64,000 bases of DNA from CAZNLH01 sp964573995 (GTDB lineage Bacteria; Gemmatimonadota; CAZMKB01; CAZNLH01): positions 42,163 to 106,162 of the forward strand of contig CAZNLH010000004.1 of assembly GCA_964573995.1 (NCBI GenBank), read 5' to 3'. A program made the translations under genes and the position numbers. A model generated the notes under the pieces. It did no database searches. It saw only the letters and a program-made list of their open reading frames with translations, and had not been told where the DNA came from. Every line of letters begins with the position of its first letter. Within the stretch, counting starts at the first letter, position 1. This document shows, piece after piece, positions 57,839 through 64,000 of this stretch.

Positions 57839-58717
57839 ATGGCCGACCGGGAGAACATCGGCCGGGGCCTATGCCTCGGGGCGCACGTCTCAATAGCGGG
57901 AGGCCTTCCCCTCGCCGCGTCGCGTGCGTCCGATCTCGGCTGCCGTGCCTTCCAGGTCTTTACCGCGAACAGTAACCGGTGGCACGGCAGGCCGATAGAG
58001 GAGGCCGAGGCCCTGGAGTTTAGGAGGCTGGTCCGCCAGGGGGGCTTCTGCAGCGTCATCGCCCACGATTCCTACCTTGTCAACCTTGCCTCCCCCGATG
58101 AGACGCTCCGGGAGCGTTCGATCAGGGCCCTCGCCGATGAGATCGATCGCGACGAGAGGCTTGGCCTTGATTGCATGGTAATGCACCCGGGAGCCCACAG
58201 GGGAGCGGGTGTCGAGGAGGGACTGGACCTGGTCGTGGAGGCATTGAGTCGGGTGCTCAGGGCATCACGTGGAGCGGGAGTCCGGATCCTGCTCGAGACG
58301 ACGGCGGGCCAGGGTACATCTCTGGGGAGCACCTTCGAGGAGTTGAGGTGGCTGATCGACGGAGTCGGGGCGGGGGACCGCATAGGGGTCTGCCTGGATA
58401 CGTGCCACATCTTCGCTGCGGGGTACGACGTTCGGGACCGATCTGCATATAGGGAGACGATGGAGAGATTCGACGAGGTCGTGGGCCTCGGATATCTCAA
58501 GTTGGTCCACCTCAATGACAGCCGGAAGGGACTCGGCAGCCGCGTCGACAGGCACACGCACATCGGCAAGGGGGAGATCGGGCGGGAGGGGTTCCGACAG
58601 TTCGTCGCCGATCCGCGCCTAAGAGACCTCCCGATGATCATCGAGACCCCTAAGGATGGAGGGAAAGGGATGGACCGGCGGAACCTCGCGCTCCTGCGCC
58701 GCCTCGCCGATAGATAG
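57839..58717 (+). CDS. nfo: Endonuclease IV (AP endonuclease)
   Basis: A 292-residue zinc-dependent AP endonuclease of base-excision repair. Its motifs are GAHVSIAGGLPLAASRA, FTANSNRWHG, the HDSYLVNLASPDE stretch, HPGAHRGAGVEEGLD, LLETTAGQGTSLG, CLDTCHIFAAGYD, HLNDSRKGLGSRVDRHTHIGKGEIG and IIETP, which include the metal ligands of the TIM barrel. I start it at ATG 57839, 13 bases after the SDR stop; the in-frame start at 57803 overlaps the SDR gene. Length is normal. Confidence 0.95.
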   Translation: MADRENIGRGLCLGAHVSIAGGLPLAASRASDLGCRAFQVFTANSNRWHGRPIEEAEALEFRRLVRQGGFCSVIAHDSYLVNLASPDETLRERSIRALADEIDRDERLGLDCMVMHPGAHRGAGVEEGLDLVVEALSRVLRASRGAGVRILLETTAGQGTSLGSTFEELRWLIDGVGAGDRIGVCLDTCHIFAAGYDVRDRSAYRETMERFDEVVGLGYLKLVHLNDSRKGLGSRVDRHTHIGKGEIGREGFRQFVADPRLRDLPMIIETPKDGGKGMDRRNLALLRRLADR

Positions 58718-58761
58718 GAAAGGGCGCCACATCTGGAATCGTAATATACAACGTGTCGGCC

Positions 58762-58790
58762 TTGTGTTAGGGATATTCCAGATATATATA
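58762..58790 (+). promoter_or_regulatory. Possible promoter for the sulfatase-like gene
   Basis: TTGTGT at 58762-58767, a 17-base spacer and TATATA at 58785-58790, within a 267-base gap. It would give a leader of about 190 bases that contains the hairpins at 58852-58967. Confidence 0.45.
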
Positions 58791-58851
58791 TTAAGGGTTC
58801 GAGTCTACTTCATTCGAGGTCTTCCCGCCCGAGGGCAACGGCGGAAAAGGG

Positions 58852-58967
58852 AACCCCGGTGTGGTCGGGGTTGAATTTCCAGAGGTGTATTTCCCGGTTT
58901 TGATCAGGAGGGTCAAGCCGGGGTGCTGCAACTGGAGGGTCGAGCCGGGCGGGTGAATGCGCCCGGC
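58852..58967 (+). other. Structured leader: two hairpins and a direct repeat
   Basis: A 7-base stem AACCCCG/CGGGGTT lies at 58852-58872 with a 7-base loop. A near-perfect 16-base direct repeat, GGAGGGTCAAGCCGGG at 58907-58922 and GGAGGGTCGAGCCGGG at 58934-58949, follows. A second, GC-rich 8-base stem GCCGGGCG/CGCCCGGC lies at 58944-58967 with an 8-base loop, next to the GGAGGG ribosome-binding site (58968-58973). It may control translation of the sulfatase-like gene. Confidence 0.5.
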
Positions 58968-58984
58968 GGAGGGTAAGCGGCAAT

Positions 58985-60838
58985 ATGGGGAAAGGCTCTT
59001 CCAGGGGATTTCATCCATCCGGTCTACCCGGTTTCCTGGGCATCTGCTGCCTGATCGCCCTGGTATTATCGGGAATAGACATCTTTTTGGGCTCAGGATC
59101 CGGGCACCTGCTGCCGGATCTCAGTGTTGTGATCCCCGCGATGTCCATCTTCGCGGTGCTCCTCACCGCCTGCGCCCTGGGTCTTTCTCTTCCCATCCTT
59201 TTATACGGTCGATGGAGTGGAGGGCGCCCGGTCTCGTGGCGGGCCGGGGAAACCCTGTTCGTCTTCATCGTGGTGTATCTCTTCATCGAGTATCACCTGA
59301 TGGGGGAACTCGTGGGATGGGCCGATTTAGACGCGTCTGGTATCCACCTTTCGCCGCATATACATTTGAGAGAGGAGGCAACGGCGTTCATTGTCGCGTC
59401 GATGTCTGCGACACTCGCGTATTACCTGATGTCGCGATTCTTTCGGTCGCTCATCGCGCTGTTGCTCGCAGCAGCGATCCTCTTGCCTATGCTTGCGGGG
59501 AGGGCATCATCCAGGCGCCATACCGGGAGAGGGGGGGGGCGAGGCAATGTCATTCTTGTTACCATAGATACCCTGAGGGCCGATTTCCTCGGCTGCTACG
59601 GCTCGGAACACGCGAGGACGCCCTTCATCGATTCCCTTGCCCGGGGAGGGATCCTCTTCGAAAGGGCCTACACGGCGTCTTCCCTCACCGGCCCTTCTCA
59701 CGCCTCGTTGATGACTTCGCTTTATCCGAGAAGCCATGGGCTCCTCTACAACGGGTGGTCGATCGACCCGGCGATTGAAACCCTCCCTCGGATCCTAAGA
59801 TCCGCGGGATACCGGACGGGCGCCATCATCCACGCCCTTCCGCTCGACCGCAAGTACGGTTTTGAACGGGGATTCGACTACTTCCTCAGCGCGTACAAGG
59901 AAGAGACCTTCACGCTGGCGGTCCTCGAGCGTACGCAACTGCTGTCCCTCATATACGACCAGCCGCACCGGAGGGGTGGTCACGTGATCGAACTCGCTTC
60001 GTCATGGTTGAGGCGGTATTCCGGCGAGCCCTTTTTCCTCTGGATTCACCTCTACGACGTTCATGAACCTTACTCGCCCCCGGCGGGATTTGTAGATCCC
60101 GCCATAGCGGGGGCCCGATACCCCGAGGCGGTCGCCGAGGGCCGTGCCGATCCGACGGAGGCGAACATCGAAAGGCTCCGGGGCCTCTATTCAGGAGAGG
60201 TCAGGTACGTCGACTATCTTCTCGGGGAGTTGTGGGGATTGCTACAGCGCCTTGGGTCTACAGAAGGGACATGTCTCGTCGTGACCTCCGATCACGGGGA
60301 AGAACTGCTCGACCACGGGAGCAACGTTGGCCATGCCAGGTTTCTCTACCGTTCGGTCTGTCATGTCCCGCTCATCATCTACAACGCACCGCTTGCGGAT
60401 CGCGCTCCCCGCAGGATTCCCGACATCGTCCGGACAGTCGACATCATGCCGACGATCCTCGATCTCCTTGGGCTGGAGATTCCGGAAGAGATCCAGGGCG
60501 AATCGCTCCTCCCTCTCCTGGAGGACGGCAAGCCCTCTACAGATTACGCTGTGAGTGAAACGTACCAGGAGCGCGGTTCCTTGTTCAAACTCTCCCTTAT
60601 CGAGGGGACTCGACACCTCATATCGGGATCAGGGCCCGGCGAAGAGGAACTGTTCGACCTGGCCCGCGATCCGGGCGAGGCCAGGAACCTTGCGGCGGAG
60701 TCTCCGGGGCCTCTCGCTGCCCTGGAGCGGCGCCTGGAGCGCTGGACTGAAACCACGCCGGTGCGGAACGTCCAGGATTCCATGAAACTGAAGGCGGAGG
60801 ACATCGAGGCACTCAAGGCGCTCGGCTACCTACAGTGA
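58985..60838 (+). CDS. Membrane-anchored sulfatase/alkaline phosphatase superfamily protein
   Basis: A 617-residue protein. The first 175 residues hold about five membrane segments. The hydrolase domain begins at NVILVTIDTLRADFLGCYG near residue 188, and metal-binding parts include VVTSDHGEELLDHG. The nucleophile motif reads T235-G-P-S-H instead of C/S-x-P-x-R, so there is no Cys or Ser to be made into formylglycine. A Thr nucleophile, as in phosphoethanolamine or phosphoglycerol transferases, is likely. Its site of action is outside the membrane. It lies next to polysaccharide genes, so it may modify a glycan or lipid. Confidence 0.82.
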   Translation: MGKGSSRGFHPSGLPGFLGICCLIALVLSGIDIFLGSGSGHLLPDLSVVIPAMSIFAVLLTACALGLSLPILLYGRWSGGRPVSWRAGETLFVFIVVYLFIEYHLMGELVGWADLDASGIHLSPHIHLREEATAFIVASMSATLAYYLMSRFFRSLIALLLAAAILLPMLAGRASSRRHTGRGGGRGNVILVTIDTLRADFLGCYGSEHARTPFIDSLARGGILFERAYTASSLTGPSHASLMTSLYPRSHGLLYNGWSIDPAIETLPRILRSAGYRTGAIIHALPLDRKYGFERGFDYFLSAYKEETFTLAVLERTQLLSLIYDQPHRRGGHVIELASSWLRRYSGEPFFLWIHLYDVHEPYSPPAGFVDPAIAGARYPEAVAEGRADPTEANIERLRGLYSGEVRYVDYLLGELWGLLQRLGSTEGTCLVVTSDHGEELLDHGSNVGHARFLYRSVCHVPLIIYNAPLADRAPRRIPDIVRTVDIMPTILDLLGLEIPEEIQGESLLPLLEDGKPSTDYAVSETYQERGSLFKLSLIEGTRHLISGSGPGEEELFDLARDPGEARNLAAESPGPLAALERRLERWTETTPVRNVQDSMKLKAEDIEALKALGYLQ

Positions 60839-61018
60839 CGCGAACGACCTTGAAGCCCCGCCGTGCAATACGACTCGTGGCGGAGAATCGCAGTAGCGGC
60901 ACCATACTTGCAACGCAGGTATGGAAGGTGGGTAGGGGGTCCTTGACAGTTAGTGCCGGTCCACTTTGCGAATAGAGGAAGCCTGGACGGCGGCCAACTC
61001 ACTCCTTGGCTTGAACGC

Positions 61019-61867
61019 ATGGGGAACACAGCACTGTTCATAGATGCGCACGTCCATATTTACAGCTGTTTCGACCTCTCTAAGTTCTTCGAGTATGCGT
61101 CTCGCAACCTTGCGATGGAGGCCGGCAGGGCGGGACCAAAAGGCGGGTATTGCCCCGTTCTATTTCTGACGGAGGGGTCCGGGCAGGGGTGGTTCACGAC
61201 CCTTCGAGAAACCGCGGTCGCTCGTCCGGGTGGTTCAGTGGGGCAATCCGGATGTAGCGTGTCCGGGACGATGGAGAGTTGTTCTCTCGCGGTACGCAGG
61301 GGCAATGATGATCCGCTCATATTGATACAGGGCCGCCAGATAGTTACCTCTGAGAGACTCGAAGTGCTGGCGATAGGGACAGATTACAAGTTCGACGATG
61401 GGTCGACGATGGCCGACACGATAGACATGGTCGAGGACAAGGGGGCAGTTGCCGTGATCCCGTGGGGGTTTGGAAAATGGACGGGAAGAAGGGGGAGGGT
61501 CCTGAGAGAATACCTCTGCGGCATGCCGGGGAGAGGGATTTTCCTGGGCGACAACGGGGGGCGACCTTCCTTCTTGCCTTTTCCTGGCCTGGACTTGGGG
61601 GGGATGAAGGACAGGATAAGGGTGATGCCCGGGAGCGATCCCCTGCCCTTCGAATCGGAGTGCAGGAGGGTTGGAACCTATGGATTCAGCGTGGAAGGGA
61701 GGATGGATCATGACCGCCCCGCGAGGGCAATAAAAGAGATCCTACTCGAGGGGTCTGCGCCCTTGAGGCCCTTCGGGAGGCATGAAAGCCCGCTGCGTTT
61801 CATCAGGAATCAATTGGCCATGCAGATCCGCAGGCCCAAAGTGAGATTGAGCGGAGGGGAAAGATGA
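61019..61867 (+). CDS. Hypothetical protein with metal-hydrolase-like N-terminus (DAHVHI)
   Basis: A protein of 282 residues if started at ATG 61019 (MGNTALFIDAHVHI); an in-frame GTG at 60953 gives 304. The DAHVHI motif near the start resembles the first metal site of PHP or amidohydrolase barrels. Later parts with His or Asp that could bind metal are sparse (AIGTDYKFDDGSTM, IFLGDNGGRPSF), so I leave it unassigned. A C-terminal basic region ends at RRPKVRLSGGER. It overlaps the glycosyltransferase start by 4 bases and is probably co-translated with it, suggesting a polysaccharide role. Confidence 0.65.
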   Translation: MGNTALFIDAHVHIYSCFDLSKFFEYASRNLAMEAGRAGPKGGYCPVLFLTEGSGQGWFTTLRETAVARPGGSVGQSGCSVSGTMESCSLAVRRGNDDPLILIQGRQIVTSERLEVLAIGTDYKFDDGSTMADTIDMVEDKGAVAVIPWGFGKWTGRRGRVLREYLCGMPGRGIFLGDNGGRPSFLPFPGLDLGGMKDRIRVMPGSDPLPFESECRRVGTYGFSVEGRMDHDRPARAIKEILLEGSAPLRPFGRHESPLRFIRNQLAMQIRRPKVRLSGGER

Positions 61868-63069
61868 AGGCGCTCGTGATTGCCCCACAGCCCTTTTTTA
61901 CGCCGAGAGGGACCCCTTTCAGCGTATACTACAGGTCGCTGATCACCTCGGAGGAGGGGGTGGAGATAGACCTCCTGACTTACGGCCAGGGGCAGGACGT
62001 GCGGATACCCGGCGTGCGCATCATCAGGATTCCGGACTTTTCATTCCTGGGAAGCGTAAGGGTCGGGCCGTCGTTTTTGAAGTTGTTTCTCGATATCTTC
62101 ATGACCATCTGGACGGTAGGGCTCCTTCTCCGGCACAGGTATGATTTCGTGCACGCGCACGAGGAGGCGGTCTTTATCTGCCTGTTCCTGAAGCCCCTTT
62201 TCGGGTTCAAGTTGATCTACGATATGCACTCGAGTTTGCCGCAGCAATTGCGGAATTTCAAGTTTTCGAAGTCGAACGCGCTGATTCGCGTCTTCAAGGC
62301 CCTTGAGGACGCGAGTTTGAAGAGGGCGGAGGCAATCGTGACGATTTGCCCCGATCTCTACGATTACGTGAACACGATAGATGGATGCGAGGGGAAGAAC
62401 TTCCTGATAGAAAACTCGATTTTCGACCGTGTGAGGCTGGCGACCGGGGAGGACGGTCGCGGCGTATGTCCGCCAGGGGACGCCGTGAGGGGCGCGGCCG
62501 AACTCCTGCCGGCGGGGAAGAGATGTGTCGTGTATACCGGAACGCTGGAGCCGTACCAGGGGATAGATATCCTCCTTCGAGGCTTTCAACGCGTCGCGGC
62601 GGAGGTGAAAGATGCATTCCTGGTGGTCGTTGGTGGCACTCCGTCCCAGGTGAATTATTATCGTGGCATGGCAAGGGACCTGGGCCTGGGGGACGACTGT
62701 TCGTTCACAGGGCAGGTGACTCAGGCCGAGGCAAAGTGCTACCTGGGGAAGGCCGCGGTCCTCGTCTCCCCGAGGAGCAGCGGCACAAACACCCCACTTA
62801 AGATATACGAGTATCTTTCGAGCGGAATCCCCATCGTGGCGACGAAGATCTATTCTCATACCCAGGTATTGAGTGAAGACGTCGCGTTAATTGTCGATCC
62901 TGTCCCGGAAGACATCGGGCGCGGTATCCTCTCTGCGCTCGACCCTGATGGGGAGAGGGATCGCCTCTCCGCCAACGCGACGAGGCTCTACGAAGAGAAG
63001 TATTCCAGGGCCGTTTACCGGAGAAAGATCAAGAACCTTCTCGGGATGGTTGCAGGATGTGCGGAATAG
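61864..63069 (+). CDS. Glycosyltransferase family 4-like
   Basis: A 401-residue GT-B enzyme. The N-terminal domain begins MKALVIAPQPFFTPRGTPFSVYYRSL, with hydrophobic LRHRYDFVHAHEEAV later. The donor-binding domain has CVVYTGTLEPYQGIDILLRGF, DDCSFTGQVTQAEAKCYLGKAAVLVSP and the EPxxxE-like region SGTNTPLKIYEYLSSGIPIVATKI. It probably adds a sugar in surface polysaccharide synthesis. The start overlaps the previous gene by 4 bases, and the end overlaps asparagine synthetase by 13. Confidence 0.88.
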   Translation: MKALVIAPQPFFTPRGTPFSVYYRSLITSEEGVEIDLLTYGQGQDVRIPGVRIIRIPDFSFLGSVRVGPSFLKLFLDIFMTIWTVGLLLRHRYDFVHAHEEAVFICLFLKPLFGFKLIYDMHSSLPQQLRNFKFSKSNALIRVFKALEDASLKRAEAIVTICPDLYDYVNTIDGCEGKNFLIENSIFDRVRLATGEDGRGVCPPGDAVRGAAELLPAGKRCVVYTGTLEPYQGIDILLRGFQRVAAEVKDAFLVVVGGTPSQVNYYRGMARDLGLGDDCSFTGQVTQAEAKCYLGKAAVLVSPRSSGTNTPLKIYEYLSSGIPIVATKIYSHTQVLSEDVALIVDPVPEDIGRGILSALDPDGERDRLSANATRLYEEKYSRAVYRRKIKNLLGMVAGCAE

Positions 63070-64000
63070 CGGGAATAGCGGGTTTTCGAAACCACCTGCC
63101 CCTGGGGGTGGAGGCACTGGAAGAGATGTGCGCGTCGATATCTCACCGTGGCCCCGATGAGGAGGGGATCGATATCCACGACAACGTGATGATGGGGATG
63201 CGTCGTCTCTCGGTGATCGACCTGGAGGGAGGAAGCCAGCCGATTTTCAACGAAGACGGGTCGGTGTGGACGGTATACAACGGAGAAATCTACAACTTCC
63301 TGGAATTGAGGAAGGATCTCGAATCGAGGGGACACATCTTCAAGACCAACACCGACACGGAGGTAATCGTCCATTCCTACGAAGAATACGGGAAAAGTTT
63401 TCCCAGGCATTTCAACGGCATGTTCGCCTTTGCATTGCATGACCGCCGGGAGAAGAAACTGTTCCTGGTAAGGGATCACATCGGGATAAAACCACTCTAC
63501 TACTCCTACAACGATGAGTTCGTGGTGTGGGGATCGGAGATCAAGGCGATCCTGTCGAGCGGTCTCGTAAAGAGGGAACTCGACATGGACGCGCTGGGAG
63601 AATTCCTGACATGGGAATACGTGCCGGGGAGGGCGACGCTTTTCAAGTCGGTCCGCAAGCTGGAGCCGGGAACGATGATGGAAATAGACCTCTTCAATCC
63701 GTCGTGCTCCCCCCGGGAATACTGGGATGTGCCCGTCTCGGACGATTCGACCCGCTTGACGGATGGCGATTGGGAAGAATTGACCGACGAGACGCTTGCG
63801 AAGTCGGTCCGCCGGCAACTGATCAGTGATGTTCCCCTGGGAGCGTTCCTGTCGGGGGGGGTGGACTCTTCCCTGATAGTGGCCTCGATGGAGGAGCCGG
63901 CCACGTTCAGCATAGGCTTCGACGATCCCACCTACGATGAACTGAAGTGGTCTCGAAAGGTTGCGAAGCACCTGAACATAGAGCACATCACCGAGATCAT
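63057..64000 (+). CDS. asnB: Asparagine synthase (glutamine-hydrolysing), N-terminal part (cut by window end)
   Basis: A partial gene, about 314 residues visible. It starts MCGIAGIAGF, with Cys2 as the glutaminase nucleophile. Glutaminase-domain motifs follow: SHRGPDEEGI, NGEIYNFLELR, TDTEVIVHSYEEYG, FNGMFAFALHD and RDHIGIKPLYY. The synthetase domain begins with the PP-loop SGGVDSSLI near residue 270. The start lies in the 3' end of the glycosyltransferase gene. In such a setting AsnB-like proteins often amidate sugar or peptide parts of surface polymers, so asparagine synthesis is not certain. Confidence 0.9.
   Translation, partial: MCGIAGIAGFRNHLPLGVEALEEMCASISHRGPDEEGIDIHDNVMMGMRRLSVIDLEGGSQPIFNEDGSVWTVYNGEIYNFLELRKDLESRGHIFKTNTDTEVIVHSYEEYGKSFPRHFNGMFAFALHDRREKKLFLVRDHIGIKPLYYSYNDEFVVWGSEIKAILSSGLVKRELDMDALGEFLTWEYVPGRATLFKSVRKLEPGTMMEIDLFNPSCSPREYWDVPVSDDSTRLTDGDWEELTDETLAKSVRRQLISDVPLGAFLSGGVDSSLIVASMEEPATFSIGFDDPTYDELKWSRKVAKHLNIEHITEI

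Noticed and set aside
58845..58985. Cobalamin-riboswitch-like string (AAAAGGGAACCCCGGTG) in the leader of the sulfatase-like gene
   Set aside because: The start resembles the riboswitch core, but the later conserved segments are not in place and the gene has no link to B12. I keep it only as a structured leader.
1..64000. CRISPR arrays, insertion sequences, prophage, tRNA or rRNA genes
   Set aside because: No regular direct repeats, transposase or integrase signatures, or tRNA/rRNA sequences were recognised by reading; a profile-based RNA search would be needed to be certain.

Overview
The window is a bacterial chromosome segment centred on a replication origin and running about 60 kb to its right. 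The origin is marked by rpmH-rnpA-yidD-yidC on the minus strand, divergent from dnaA, and by dnaN, a DciA-like gene, gyrB and gyrA on the plus strand. Coding density is high, GC content moderate to high, AGG and GAG codons common, and nearly all genes right of the origin lie on the plus strand, which is G-rich there. I see no rRNA, tRNA, CRISPR array, insertion sequence or prophage. A secreted protein ends in the FlgD-like Ig / type IX-type sorting tail (NYPNPFNPST, then a beta-rich tail ending in Lys), which points to the Fibrobacterota-Chlorobi-Bacteroidota (FCB) superphylum or an uncultured phylum near it, such as Zixibacteria, Latescibacterota or Krumholzibacteriota. That placement is an inference from one domain and general style.

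Layout. 1-1894: yidC (cut by the window edge), yidD, rnpA and a short TTG-started rpmH. 2128-9983: dnaA, a probable oriC, dnaN, dciA-like, gyrB, gyrA; recF is missing from its usual place. 10293-17784: an M23 endopeptidase, an active/inactive M16 peptidase pair, a lipoprotein and two ABC-2 permeases without an ATPase. 17774-21710: crotonase, acyl-CoA dehydrogenase and a tungsten aldehyde:ferredoxin oxidoreductase (AOR). 21891-26025: hisC, leuB, leuC, leuD. 26042-38277: a long co-directional CoA-ester cluster ending at a strong hairpin terminator. 38376-39198 (minus strand): a bacterial histone-fold protein and Ogt. 39520-44620: an M1 peptidase, convergent with a secreted metallopeptidase carrying a type IX-like tail and its partner. 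45008-46706: an ECF sigma factor and a zinc-finger anti-sigma protein fused to a PDZ domain. 47145-58717: holA, a TPR/SPOR protein, mutS, cystathionine beta-synthase, a MoaD-like protein, a second AOR, an exported bifunctional-nuclease/PDZ fusion, two short-chain dehydrogenases and endonuclease IV. 58985-64000: a membrane sulfatase-like protein, a metal-hydrolase-like protein, a glycosyltransferase and asparagine synthetase (cut by the window end), probably a surface polysaccharide region.

How it fits together. The 26-38 kb cluster holds proteins resembling the three enzymes after benzoyl-CoA reduction: a dienoyl-CoA hydratase (Dch/BamR-like), a zinc alcohol dehydrogenase (Had/BamQ-like) and a ring-opening hydrolase (Oah/BamA-like). 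With them are thiolase, crotonase, 3-hydroxyacyl-CoA dehydrogenase, a FabG-like reductase and EtfBA, with an acyl-CoA dehydrogenase, another crotonase and an AOR upstream. This reads as a lower benzoyl-CoA or related alicyclic-acid pathway feeding beta-oxidation in an anaerobe. No benzoyl-CoA reductase is present in the window, so the entry substrate is open. The BamA-like protein carries an unexpected C-terminal zinc ribbon, and an unrecognised gene sits inside the cluster.
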